Assembly (NCBI GenBank): GCA_021772055.1
Contig: JAETNR010000020.1
Span: forward strand, 1 to 64,000
DNA length: 64,000 bases
Origin: Blautia sp.
GTDB taxonomy: Bacteria > Bacillota > Clostridia > Lachnospirales > Lachnospiraceae
Direction: 5' to 3'
Of this stretch, positions 17,128 to 25,445 are shown one piece after another. Both the position numbers and the translations under genes were made by a program. The number at the start of each line of letters is the position of its first letter. Position 1 is the stretch's first letter. The notes under the pieces are model-generated. The model had not been told where the DNA came from. It saw only the letters and a list, made by a program, of their open reading frames with translations, and made no database searches.

Positions 17128-18468
17128 TTACTGCATTGTCTGCGGAGACTCAACAGTAGCGCCTTCATTATTTGCCAGATATTCTTTCATTCTGGACTCC
17201 AGTTCTGTGCCGATCGTTGTCAAAAACTCTTCTGCTGTCTGTTTGTCAAGAAGGTATTTCTGCAATTCTGTATGCAGAGTATCCTGGTGCATATCTGTAT
17301 AGTTGAAAGGACCATACATTGGAGGAACTGTAAAATTCGGGTCATTTAACTGTGCAAGGAACGGTGCATACGGGCCATCCGGACCATAAGTATCGTCATC
17401 ACCCACATCGTTCTTCACCGGGATCAGTCCGCCCATCTTGCAGTATTCTATATTGTTGTCCGGTCTTGCCAGGAAATCGATCAGCTGGATTGCTTCCTCA
17501 GGATGTTCGGAAGACTTGGATACGGTATAAGCATATGGGCTTCCTGCCGTGTTCATCAGTTTTCCGTCTACTGTGGAAACCGGCATTGGAAGAACCCCCC
17601 AGGTATCCGGATCCATTTTTTCCTGACAGGAGATTGCCACCTCAGAGTCATTGGATAAAGTACCTGTCAGTCCGCCGGTAAAGTTATCCACCATCTCTAC
17701 AAAGCCCCAGTTTACAGAATCTTCCGGCGCATATCCTTCTTTGTAAATAGCGCACCATTTTTCAACTGCTTCCACGCACTCCGGAGAATCCAGAAGGAAA
17801 TTTCCCTCTTCATCGTAAACATATCCGCCGGTAAATGTCTGAAGATATGCCAGCAGCGGATCCACTGCTCCACGGGCACCGCGGAAAGAGTTTCCGTAAT
17901 GATTCTCTTCCTTGTTATACAATGCTTTGATCAGATCAAAATATGCGTCGTAGGTCCAGTCAGCCCCTGTGGGAATCTCATAACCGATCTCTTCCACCCA
18001 GTCTTTTCTGTAGAAAATTCCTTTTACCATAAAGCCATCCGGAACTGTGTAAATATGGCCATATTTCTCCTGCTCTGCTTTCCAGTTAAGGTTTCTTACA
18101 GCGTCTACAAATTCTTCTCCATGTTCTGCCACATAATCATCCATAGGAAGGATCCAGTCTGCTTCCGTGAACTGGCCCAGCCACAGGAAATGGGTGGTGA
18201 TGACGTCCGGCAATTGGCCGGAGGTTCCCAGAACCGTCAGCTTATTCGCTGCATCGTCCCATGGAACACTTTCGTAATTAACAGTAATTCCGGTTTCTTC
18301 TTTAAATTTTGCAAATGCAGATTCATAATACTGCTGTCTCTGCGGACTCGGGCTTACGTCAATAAAACGAAGGCTCACGTCCGACTCAGCTTCCGCCAGA
18401 ACTACTGTTGCGCTTCCCAACATCATAGCTGCAGCCAATGCACTTGCTACTACTTTTTTTGCTTTCAT
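17128..18468 (-). CDS. Extracellular sugar-binding protein, locus A
   Basis: This family 1 solute-binding protein of 446 residues begins with a signal peptide (MKAKKVVASALAAAMMLGSATVVLAEAES). The mature part has typical motifs: SAFAKFKEETGITVNYESVPWDDAANKLTVLGTSGQLPDV, and near the C-terminus NTAGSPYAYTVSKSSEHPEEAIQLIDFLA. It should capture an oligosaccharide outside the cell and deliver it to the two permeases encoded downstream. There is no cysteine in the signal region, so the usual lipoprotein anchor is missing and cleavage after VLA is likely. The start was moved 18 codons from the track to the ATG with GGAGAAAAAAAT before it. Promoter and a FadR-like operator lie upstream. Confidence 0.9.
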   Translation of the reverse strand: MKAKKVVASALAAAMMLGSATVVLAEAESDVSLRFIDVSPSPQRQQYYESAFAKFKEETGITVNYESVPWDDAANKLTVLGTSGQLPDVITTHFLWLGQFTEADWILPMDDYVAEHGEEFVDAVRNLNWKAEQEKYGHIYTVPDGFMVKGIFYRKDWVEEIGYEIPTGADWTYDAYFDLIKALYNKEENHYGNSFRGARGAVDPLLAYLQTFTGGYVYDEEGNFLLDSPECVEAVEKWCAIYKEGYAPEDSVNWGFVEMVDNFTGGLTGTLSNDSEVAISCQEKMDPDTWGVLPMPVSTVDGKLMNTAGSPYAYTVSKSSEHPEEAIQLIDFLARPDNNIEYCKMGGLIPVKNDVGDDDTYGPDGPYAPFLAQLNDPNFTVPPMYGPFNYTDMHQDTLHTELQKYLLDKQTAEEFLTTIGTELESRMKEYLANNEGATVESPQTMQ

Positions 18469-18562
18469 ATTTTTTTCTCCTTTTTCCCGGAACTCAATAC
18501 CTAAGTCCCTGTTATTTTTCACCCTTGTCTCGTTTCCCGCCGGTCACGCATGTGAGGTATTG

Positions 18563-18574
18563 CCGGTCAGACCA
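18563..18574. promoter_or_regulatory. FadR/GntR-type operator in the locus A leader
   Basis: TGGTCTGACCGG on the minus strand contains the palindrome GGTC-T-GACC, the core bound by FadR-subfamily GntR repressors. It lies about 12 bp downstream of the -10 box of the binding-protein promoter. A half-repeat GCCGGTCA occurs at 18539-18546 and again at 18562-18569, 23 bp apart. The FCD-domain regulator encoded 1.4 kb away is the likely ligand; this is inference. Confidence 0.6.
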
Positions 18575-18585
18575 TTTATAAGTTT

Positions 18586-18614
18586 ATGATACCATTTCCA
18601 TTGATTTCTGTCAA
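18586..18614 (-). promoter_or_regulatory. sigma-A promoter of sugar locus A
   Basis: TTGACA (18609-18614), exactly 17 bp, TATCAT (18586-18591) on the minus strand. The consensus -35 and ideal spacing mark it as a strong promoter needing repression. Confidence 0.85.
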
Positions 18615-18696
18615 TTATTTTTATATTTTTTCTGTTTTTGCCTAAATTAAACAGAATACTTTGTGCGTTTTTCCCTGTTTTTTCACTTTTTTCATC

Positions 18697-18725
18697 TTGA
18701 CTTTTGAAAGAGATTCTTTTATTCT
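18697..18725 (+). promoter_or_regulatory. sigma-A promoter of the URO-D-like gene
   Basis: TTGACT (18697-18702), 17 bp, TATTCT (18720-18725), 58 bp upstream of the ATG and divergent from the locus A promoter. Confidence 0.7.
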
Positions 18726-18782
18726 ATTCGTAAATCACCCTATCTCAGAACTACAAATTCATTTCAAAATGGGGAGGATATT

Positions 18783-19898
18783 ATGAATAACCGTGATCGC
18801 TTTCACGCAATCATGAACTACGAAAAACCGGACCGTATGCCTGCCGTCCACTTCGGATTTACCCCGGAGGTAATTGAAAAATGGGTGCAGGAAGGTCATT
18901 TAAGCAAGGATGTATTGAACCTGCCGGATTACTCCTTTGAACTGGAGGATATTGTCGGCGAAAAGCTTGGCTTTGATTTTGGATGGCATGCCTGCCGTCT
19001 GACTACCACCGAATTGTTTCCCTTTTTTGAGGAAAAACTTGTAGAACATCTTGACAATGGCTTTGATAAGGTATTAAACAGCGACGGGGTTTTTATCCTG
19101 CAAAAAGAAGGAGCAGGGTCTATCCCCGCAGAGATCGACCATCTTTTAAAAGACCGTGCATCCTGGAATCAGCATTACCTGCCGCGTCTCACCTATTCCG
19201 AAGACCGTTTTTCCCAGGATGAAATGAACTATCTTCTCTCCCAGCAGGAAAAAGGGAATCCCATCGGGCTCCACTGCGGAAGCCTTTGCGGACGGATCCG
19301 TGACTATCTGGGCATTACGGGAATGAGCTACATGATGGTGGATGATGAAGATCTGTTAGCGGAAATGTTTCAGCAGCTCGGTGAGCTTTGCGTAGCTTCT
19401 GTCCGCCGCTCCCTTAAGACCGGAATCCAGTTTGATTACGGTCATTTCTGGGAGGACATGTGCTATAAGAACGGTCCGTTGATCTCACCGGACTTCTTTG
19501 AGGAACACACAGCACCTTATTACCGTCAGATTGCAGATCTTCTGTCTGAGCACCACGTTTCCGTGGTGAGCGTTGACTGTGACGGACTTATTGACCGACT
19601 GATTCCTGTATGGCTGAAAAACGGGGTCAATACCATGTTCCCTATTGAGGTTGGTACCTGGGATTCCAGCATCGCGCCATGGAGGGAGCAATACGGAAAA
19701 GATCTCCGGGGCATCGGCGGAATGCGCAAGAAGCTTTTTTCCATGGATTATGCTGCGATTGACGGAGAGATAGAGCGTCTTTCCGCGCTGGCTTCTTTGT
19801 CAGGCTACATTCCCTGTCCTGACCACCGGATCCCGGTTGATGCCAAATGGGAAAACGTACAGTATTACTGTGAAAAAATCAAAAAAATTCAAGTCTGA
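18783..19898 (+). CDS. Uroporphyrinogen decarboxylase-like (URO-D superfamily) protein
   Basis: This 371-residue protein belongs to the URO-D superfamily of TIM-barrel proteins, which includes HemE and MtaA/CmuA-type methyltransferases. Visible markers are the N-terminal NNRDRFHAIMNYEKPDRMPAVHFGF, then GLHCGSLCGRIRDYLGITG, FDYGHFWEDMCYKNGPLISPDFFEE and a Cys/Asp-rich HHVSVVSVDCDGLIDRLIPVWLKNGVN. No haem, cobamide or methanol genes lie near, and it is divergent from a sugar transport operon. Similar proteins are common beside sugar-ABC loci of Lachnospiraceae, and a role in sugar or methoxy-compound metabolism is possible but unproven. True HemE activity is unlikely. GGGGAGG precedes the ATG. 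Confidence 0.75.
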   Translation: MNNRDRFHAIMNYEKPDRMPAVHFGFTPEVIEKWVQEGHLSKDVLNLPDYSFELEDIVGEKLGFDFGWHACRLTTTELFPFFEEKLVEHLDNGFDKVLNSDGVFILQKEGAGSIPAEIDHLLKDRASWNQHYLPRLTYSEDRFSQDEMNYLLSQQEKGNPIGLHCGSLCGRIRDYLGITGMSYMMVDDEDLLAEMFQQLGELCVASVRRSLKTGIQFDYGHFWEDMCYKNGPLISPDFFEEHTAPYYRQIADLLSEHHVSVVSVDCDGLIDRLIPVWLKNGVNTMFPIEVGTWDSSIAPWREQYGKDLRGIGGMRKKLFSMDYAAIDGEIERLSALASLSGYIPCPDHRIPVDAKWENVQYYCEKIKKIQV

Positions 19899-19913
19899 TA
19901 CTTTTTTACAGAA

Positions 19914-19957
19914 AATCAGGCGGAACCAGCTTTTGGAAAAGCAGGCTCCGCCTGATT
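19914..19957. terminator. Bidirectional terminator between the URO-D-like gene and gntR
   Basis: AATCAGGCGGA (19914-19924) pairs with TCCGCCTGATT (19947-19957), followed by CTTATT on the plus strand and preceded by A-rich sequence that gives U on the minus strand. Confidence 0.8.
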
Positions 19958-19969
19958 CTTATTGATCTT

Positions 19970-20644
19970 TTATTGAATTCCCTTGTAAATTTTCAGATCC
20001 AGCTCCACAATGCTGTCATAAGAATGCAGTGCTCCCTTGATATCCTTTGCCCGCATCTGCCGAACCATCTGAAGATGATAGGGAAAGGTCTGAAGCAAAA
20101 TAGCAAGATAATCAATTCCCGCTTTCTCACAATATCCGTATAATTCATTATCAAAAGCCTCATACATTCCGATCATATTGCATACCATGCCGGACATTTC
20201 CCGATTCTTATAACTTTCCGACAGTGTTTTATGAAATACATGATCCATCTCTTTGGGCATGATCCCGTCACGGGCGATTTCACACATCTCCGATGCGATC
20301 CGTTCCAGTTTATCCAGACGTTCCTCCGAAATGTCCGGAATCACCTTTTCCAGACAGTAGCGCTCCAGAACTGTTTTTATCTCAAACAGATCAAGAAAAT
20401 TCTTCAATGCCAGATAGACATTAAACTGCAAACCTTCCGCATGCTCTGCAACAAAGGTTCCCTTTCCCACTTTCACACAGACAGTTCCCTGTTTCTCCAG
20501 TTCCCGGATTGCCTCTCTAATCGTGGAACGTCCTACGCCCCACTTGCTTGCCAATACCCGTTCTCCCGGAAGCTTCTCTCCGGGCTGAAGCTTCTTGTCC
20601 TTGATGTACTGCACAATCTTGTCCGCCAAAGACGAATACAGCAT
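19970..20644 (-). CDS. GntR family regulator, FadR (FCD) subfamily
   Basis: This regulator of about 224 residues has an N-terminal winged helix (SSLADKIVQYIKDKKLQPGEKLPGERVLASKWGVGRSTIREAIRELEKQGTVCVKVGKGTFV). An all-helical FCD ligand domain follows, with its usual D...H...H pattern hinted at by MPKEMDHVFHKTLSE and FPYHLQMVRQM. It probably controls sugar locus A, where a TGGTCTGACC operator sits in the leader. The start at 20644 is preferred for its AGGAG eight bases upstream. The track start (20689) and an ATG at 20674 with AGGA are alternatives. Inducer unknown; FCD regulators often bind carboxylated sugars. Confidence 0.88.
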   Translation of the reverse strand: MLYSSLADKIVQYIKDKKLQPGEKLPGERVLASKWGVGRSTIREAIRELEKQGTVCVKVGKGTFVAEHAEGLQFNVYLALKNFLDLFEIKTVLERYCLEKVIPDISEERLDKLERIASEMCEIARDGIMPKEMDHVFHKTLSESYKNREMSGMVCNMIGMYEAFDNELYGYCEKAGIDYLAILLQTFPYHLQMVRQMRAKDIKGALHSYDSIVELDLKIYKGIQ

Positions 20645-20706
20645 TCTTTTTTCTCCTGTTACATTGTTTTGCATGTTTTTCCTCACCATATGTTTCTACT
20701 AATATT

Positions 20707-20728
20707 GGGGCAAAAGAGCTTTTGCCCC
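20707..20728. repeat. 22-bp palindrome in the gntR leader
   Basis: GGGGCAAAAG-AG-CTTTTGCCCC lies just downstream of the gntR -10 box. It lacks a T-tract on the minus strand, so it is more likely an operator or 5' mRNA stem than a terminator. Confidence 0.6.
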
Positions 20729-20741
20729 CGAAGATATTTCC

Positions 20742-20771
20742 ATTATAATGTATCTTTAAAGACTCCGTCAA
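20742..20771 (-). promoter_or_regulatory. sigma-A promoter of gntR
   Basis: TTGACG (20766-20771), 18 bp, TATAAT (20742-20747) on the minus strand, in the 95-bp gap between the ABC permease stop and the regulator. Confidence 0.75.
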
Positions 20772-20784
20772 GTAAACTGCCCCA

Positions 20785-23700
20785 TCATTCTACACTTTTC
20801 AGCGATTCCACCATGTCGATCTTCTTCAGCTTAAAGTGCATTGCCAGGTTCACTACAGCAGAAAACACACTGGTGAGCACAGCACAGTACAGGAAACTTA
20901 CAGGACGTACATTTCGCCCGAACATAACGGAATCCACCTCTACGGTAACGATAATAAAACGGTGGAGGATCACACCGAAGCCCGAACCGAAAATAATGCC
21001 AAGAATGGTCAGCAGGATATTTTCCCTCAGCACATACTGGGATACCTCTCCGTCAAAAAAGCCTAAGACCTTCAAAGTGGCAAGCTCCCGCTTTCGCTCT
21101 GTGATGTTGATGTTGTTCAGGTTATAAAGTACCACAAAGGCCAGCATACCTGCTGAAACGATCAGAACCACAATGACCAGGCCCAGGGTTCCAAGCATAC
21201 GGTCTACCTGCTCCGCAATGGTTGTGGTATAGGTAATGCTCAGAGCTGCCGGATAGGTAAGGATTTCCTGTCCGATGGCCTCCGCCTCTTCTTTGTATTC
21301 CTCCTTGAGAGTAAATTCAATATCCGGATAATCCGGTTTTTCACCAAAGGTTTCCTCATAGATCTTCGGGGTCATATAAACATAATGTCCCAGATAGTTC
21401 TCCGTAATGGCTGCAATTTTCACCTGATATGATTGATTCTCCCACTCCAGAGGCAGGATATCCCCCACCTTCAGGTTCATAAGGCTTGCTGTTTTCTCAC
21501 AGATCACAGCTCCCTCATCTGTAAGGTCATACCGCTCTCCGGTTTTTCTGTCTTTTAAGGTAACATCCTTGTGGAAATTATCCATATTTTCCGGCACGTA
21601 CACATAGGTACTGATATAGGAGGTTCCTTTTGGAATCTTCATGGTATTGAACTGCACCCTGGTAAAACGATCTATTTTTTCGTTCTCTGCAAGATAGGAA
21701 AACAGTTCCTTCCGTTCCTCTTCCGTGGCATCTTCATCGTCTATCACCGTACCGTCATAATGCTGCAGTTCCTGATACTGGCGCACCGGAATATCACTGA
21801 TAGAATCCCGGATGCCGAATCCGACCAGCATAAGCCCCATACTTCCGGATATACCGAAAATGGTCATAAACAGTCTCTTCTTATAGCGAAACAGATTTCT
21901 GAGGCAGGACTTCCAGGTAAAGTTCAAGTGCTTCCAGAAGAATGTCATCCGCTCGATCAGGACTCTCTTTCCTTCTTTTGGTGCAGGAGGCCGCATAAGG
22001 GAAGCCGGCGTCTCTGCAAGTACCCGGTAACAGGAGGAAACTGTGGCCCCTACCGTGCAGACAATTGCTGCCAGAGAAGCAATCAGCGCATATTTCCATT
22101 CATAATCAATCACCAGATTGCTGGCCATGTTGTGATACATGATCCCGTACGCCTTAATGATAATGTAGGGCAAAATCTTTTCCCCAATGAGAATCCCGAA
22201 AATACTGCCTCCCACAGTAGCCAGAAAAGCATAATTCAGATATTTTGAAGCAATGGCGTATTTGCCGTATCCAAGAGCCTTCAGCGTACCGATCTGAGTC
22301 CTTTGCTCTTCCACCATTCTGGTCATGGTGGTGAGGCTGATCAGGGCTGCCACCAGGAAAAAGATTACAGGAAATACTTCCCCGATATTCCGGATCCTGT
22401 CCGCATTATCTCCGTAATCCGAATATTCCGGCAGGTCAGAACGATTCGTCACATACCATTCCGGTACTTCCAGATCGTCGATTTCCTTTTGGGCGTCTGC
22501 AATTTTCTCCTCGCCATCTGCGATCTCTTCCTCTGCTTCTTTCTTTCCGTCTTCGTATTCCTTCCAGCCGTCTTCCAGCTCCTTTTCGGCATCCTCTATA
22601 TCTTTTTTCGCATCCTTTAGTTTCTGCTGGTTTTCTTTGATCTCTTTTTCTCCGTCAGAGAGTTTCTTTTCATTTTCTTCAATTTCCCGCTCTCCGTCAA
22701 GGAGTTCCTGTTCTTTTTCCGCAATTTTCCTCTCTCCGTCAAGGAGTTTCTGCTCATTTGCGGAAATCTCTTCCTGGGCGGAAGATAACTTTGCCTGGCT
22801 TGCGTTTACTGTATCCTGTGCAGCGGCAAGAGTCTGGTAATTCTTCTCCAGCTCTTTTTTGGCAGAAGCAGCTTCCTGTTCTTTGGAAGCAATGGTTTTC
22901 TCTCCTTCCAGAAGAGCGGCTTCCTGTTCGTCCAGCTGGATTCTGCCCTGTTCGATTTCCTTCTGGCCTGCCGAAAGGGCTGCTTCATTTTCTGCAAGTT
23001 CTGCTTTTTTCTGTTCCACCTGGGCAAGGCCGCCTTCGATGGAACCAAGGGCTGCTTCCAGTTCTGCCCGCTTCCCTGCCAGCTCTCCCTGTACACTCTG
23101 AAGCTTTTCCTCAAGAGCCGCAGCCGCTCCTCTGGCCTCCATAAGACCCGCCTGCGCCTGGGATAAAACAGCAGCCGCAGCGTCCAGTTCCTCCTGGGAT
23201 GCATTTCCGGCTTCCACTTCCTGGCTGAGCCTGTCATATTCCGCCTGGGCGGCATCCACTCCTGCCTGAGCCTGGGCGGCTGCTGCATTGGCAGCATCCA
23301 GGGCGCTTTCAAGCTCCGGAATCTGCGCCTCCCCTGCGGAAACCTGTTCAAGCCCGGCAAGGCACTGTTGCTTCTGTTCCGAAAGTTGGGTTTGCATCTG
23401 CTCCAGTTCTATCTTTCCGGAAGCAATCTGCGTTTTCGCCGCTTCGATTTCTTTTTGTTTGGCATCCAGAGTAGATCTTCCCTCAGAAATGGCCTTTTTT
23501 CCGGCTTCCACTTCCTGCTTTTTTGCGGAAAGCTGGGCAATGCCCTCTTCAAGTTCTGCCTCCCCGTCATGATACTGCTGCCATGCAGAAGCAAGCTTCG
23601 CCTTCTCCGGATTCAGCTGGGCCCATCCATCGGAAACCTTGGCCTTGGCATCGGAAAGCTGGGCTTTTCCATCTTCCAGCTCTTTTCTGGCGTCAGAGAG

Positions 23701-24699
23701 CTGGATCTTTCCGTCTTCCAGTTTTTTTCTGGCATCCTCCAGTTCCTTTTTGCCGTCTGCAATTTCTTTTTTGGCATCTTTCAATTCTTTTTTGCCGTCG
23801 TTATACTCTTTTTTTCCGTCTGAGAGTTCTTTTTCCCCGTCTTTTAATTTCTTCCAGGCATCAGCAAGCTCCTCATCCGCTTCCCTTTTCCCATCTTCCA
23901 GCTCTTTCCTGGCATCGGCAAGTTTTTCCTCTGCTTCCTCCATCACACTGTCATAGCGGATGCTGCACCGGATATCCACAATGCCCTCCACACGCTTCCC
24001 GATCTTATCCACAAGATTATCATAAGCGTCTGTATAACTGATCATTTCATCCGCATGATCCACCCGAAGATAGATCTGTGTATAAATTTCCTGGTCAAAA
24101 TCCTCCGGGAGCACATAAACAAATCCGTTGACCTCACCGGAGCCAAGTGTGGTATTTCCTCTGTTAAAGGATATGTAAAGAGGACTGCTGCCTATTCCCA
24201 CCACGGTAAATTCTTCTGTTTTTAAAAGTTCACTGTCCCCGTCCTGGCGGAATTTCAGCACATCGCCCACCTGATATCCCCGCTTGGATGCAAATACACT
24301 GTCCAGAAGACATTCCCCGCTCTTTTCAGGCAGACGACCCTCTGCAGCCGTAACCAGATTGATCCGGGCATCCATACATTCCACATGGACCACCTTCTGG
24401 TCATTTTCCTCACCGCAATACACATCCGCAGAAAAAGACCCAACAGCCTCTTCCACGCCTTCCACATTCTCCAGGGCTTCTATATCCTCCCCGGTAAGTC
24501 CCATGGTTCCTACGATTTTCATGTCCATCAGCTTCGCAGCATCATAATAGGCATCCCCGGAAAAGCGCATATCGGGAGAGGCGGCCTGTATCCCGGAAAA
24601 GAAAGCCACCCCCAGGGCAACGATAATAAAAATTGAAATAAATCTCGCCTTATTTTTGCGGATTTCCATCCAAAAATCTTTCTTCAATGCTTTTTTCAT
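20785..24699 (-). CDS. FtsX-type ABC transporter permease with giant extracytoplasmic coiled coil
   Basis: This 1304-residue permease starts with one membrane helix (RFISIFIIVALGVAFFSGIQAA) and a MacB-like extracytoplasmic domain (about 40-250). An unusually long Glu/Lys/Ala-rich coiled coil follows (about 255-770), built from near-repeats such as DGKKELEDARKKLEDGK. Two FtsX blocks come next, one near VFPVIFFLVAALISLTTMTRMVEEQRTQIGTLKALGYG and one near VIVVLIVSAGMLAFVVLYNLNNINITERKRELATLKVLGF, each with helices after it. The second MacB-like domain lies between. Its ATPase is encoded 8 bp upstream. Related Bacillota transporters export lipids or peptides or sense envelope stress; substrate unknown. 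Many track ORFs inside are shadows of the repeats. Confidence 0.9.
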   Translation of the reverse strand: MKKALKKDFWMEIRKNKARFISIFIIVALGVAFFSGIQAASPDMRFSGDAYYDAAKLMDMKIVGTMGLTGEDIEALENVEGVEEAVGSFSADVYCGEENDQKVVHVECMDARINLVTAAEGRLPEKSGECLLDSVFASKRGYQVGDVLKFRQDGDSELLKTEEFTVVGIGSSPLYISFNRGNTTLGSGEVNGFVYVLPEDFDQEIYTQIYLRVDHADEMISYTDAYDNLVDKIGKRVEGIVDIRCSIRYDSVMEEAEEKLADARKELEDGKREADEELADAWKKLKDGEKELSDGKKEYNDGKKELKDAKKEIADGKKELEDARKKLEDGKIQLSDARKELEDGKAQLSDAKAKVSDGWAQLNPEKAKLASAWQQYHDGEAELEEGIAQLSAKKQEVEAGKKAISEGRSTLDAKQKEIEAAKTQIASGKIELEQMQTQLSEQKQQCLAGLEQVSAGEAQIPELESALDAANAAAAQAQAGVDAAQAEYDRLSQEVEAGNASQEELDAAAAVLSQAQAGLMEARGAAAALEEKLQSVQGELAGKRAELEAALGSIEGGLAQVEQKKAELAENEAALSAGQKEIEQGRIQLDEQEAALLEGEKTIASKEQEAASAKKELEKNYQTLAAAQDTVNASQAKLSSAQEEISANEQKLLDGERKIAEKEQELLDGEREIEENEKKLSDGEKEIKENQQKLKDAKKDIEDAEKELEDGWKEYEDGKKEAEEEIADGEEKIADAQKEIDDLEVPEWYVTNRSDLPEYSDYGDNADRIRNIGEVFPVIFFLVAALISLTTMTRMVEEQRTQIGTLKALGYGKYAIASKYLNYAFLATVGGSIFGILIGEKILPYIIIKAYGIMYHNMASNLVIDYEWKYALIASLAAIVCTVGATVSSCYRVLAETPASLMRPPAPKEGKRVLIERMTFFWKHLNFTWKSCLRNLFRYKKRLFMTIFGISGSMGLMLVGFGIRDSISDIPVRQYQELQHYDGTVIDDEDATEEERKELFSYLAENEKIDRFTRVQFNTMKIPKGTSYISTYVYVPENMDNFHKDVTLKDRKTGERYDLTDEGAVICEKTASLMNLKVGDILPLEWENQSYQVKIAAITENYLGHYVYMTPKIYEETFGEKPDYPDIEFTLKEEYKEEAEAIGQEILTYPAALSITYTTTIAEQVDRMLGTLGLVIVVLIVSAGMLAFVVLYNLNNINITERKRELATLKVLGFFDGEVSQYVLRENILLTILGIIFGSGFGVILHRFIIVTVEVDSVMFGRNVRPVSFLYCAVLTSVFSAVVNLAMHFKLKKIDMVESLKSVE

Positions 24700-24707
24700 T
24701 TACCCAC

Positions 24708-25424
24708 CTACCACTCGATTTCTTCTATGGGAGTCGGATGCTCATTCTCTGTCATTGAGGATACCTTGCCGTTTTTGATCCGGATCACTCTATCCGCCAT
24801 GGGGGTCAAAGCAGAGTTATGCGTAATGACGATCACCGTCATCCCCTTTTCCCTGCACATATCCTGAAGAAGCTTTAAAATCGCCTTGCCTGTCCGGTAG
24901 TCCAGAGCACCTGTAGGCTCGTCGCACAAAAGCAGCTTGGGGTTCTTGGCAAGAGCACGTGCAATGGAAACCCGCTGCTGTTCACCGCCTGACAGCTGCG
25001 CCGGGAAATTCCCGAGACGATCCCCAAGTCCCACTTCTTCCAGGACGGTCCTTGCATCCAGAGGTTCCTTACAGATCTGAAGGGCAAGTTCCACATTTTC
25101 CAGAGCTGTCAGATTTGGCACCAGATTATAAAACTGGAACACAAACCCGATATCCTCCCTCCGATACCCCGTAAGCTGCCGGTTATTATATTTTGCGACG
25201 TTATTTCCATCCACCCAGACGTCGCCGGAGGTTGCAGTATCCATCCCCCCAAGGATATTCAGAACCGTAGTCTTTCCGGCACCGCTGGGCCCTACAATGA
25301 CCACAAATTCCCCTTTCGCGATCTGAAAGCTGATTTCATCCACAGCAATGATCTTCACCTCTTTGGATCCGTAGATCTTGGATACTTTTTCCAGTTTCAC
25401 ATAATCTTCTTTCTGTCCGTTCAT
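24708..25424 (-). CDS. ABC transporter ATP-binding protein (MacB/LolD type)
   Basis: This 238-residue ATPase has Walker [19 protein letters not shown]-loop [17 protein letters not shown], signature [32 protein letters not shown] and an H-loop [11 protein letters not shown]. It matches the group that powers FtsX-type permeases by mechanotransmission. Its stop lies 8 bp before the permease start, so the two form one transporter. It begins 21 bp after deoC, so read-through from the cdd-deoC unit is possible, although no functional link is obvious. The start ATG is standard. Confidence 0.95.
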   Translation of the reverse strand: MNGQKEDYVKLEKVSKIYGSKEVKIIAVDEISFQIAKGEFVVIVGPSGAGKTTVLNILGGMDTATSGDVWVDGNNVAKYNNRQLTGYRREDIGFVFQFYNLVPNLTALENVELALQICKEPLDARTVLEEVGLGDRLGNFPAQLSGGEQQRVSIARALAKNPKLLLCDEPTGALDYRTGKAILKLLQDMCREKGMTVIVITHNSALTPMADRVIRIKNGKVSSMTENEHPTPIEEIEW

Positions 25425-25445
25425 TCAGTCAATTCCTCGTTTTCT

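Noticed and set aside
22806-23360. 184-codon Arg/Lys/Pro-rich ORF and several smaller ones in 22.3-24.0 kb
   Set aside because: They are alternative frames of the repetitive coiled-coil part of the ABC permease.
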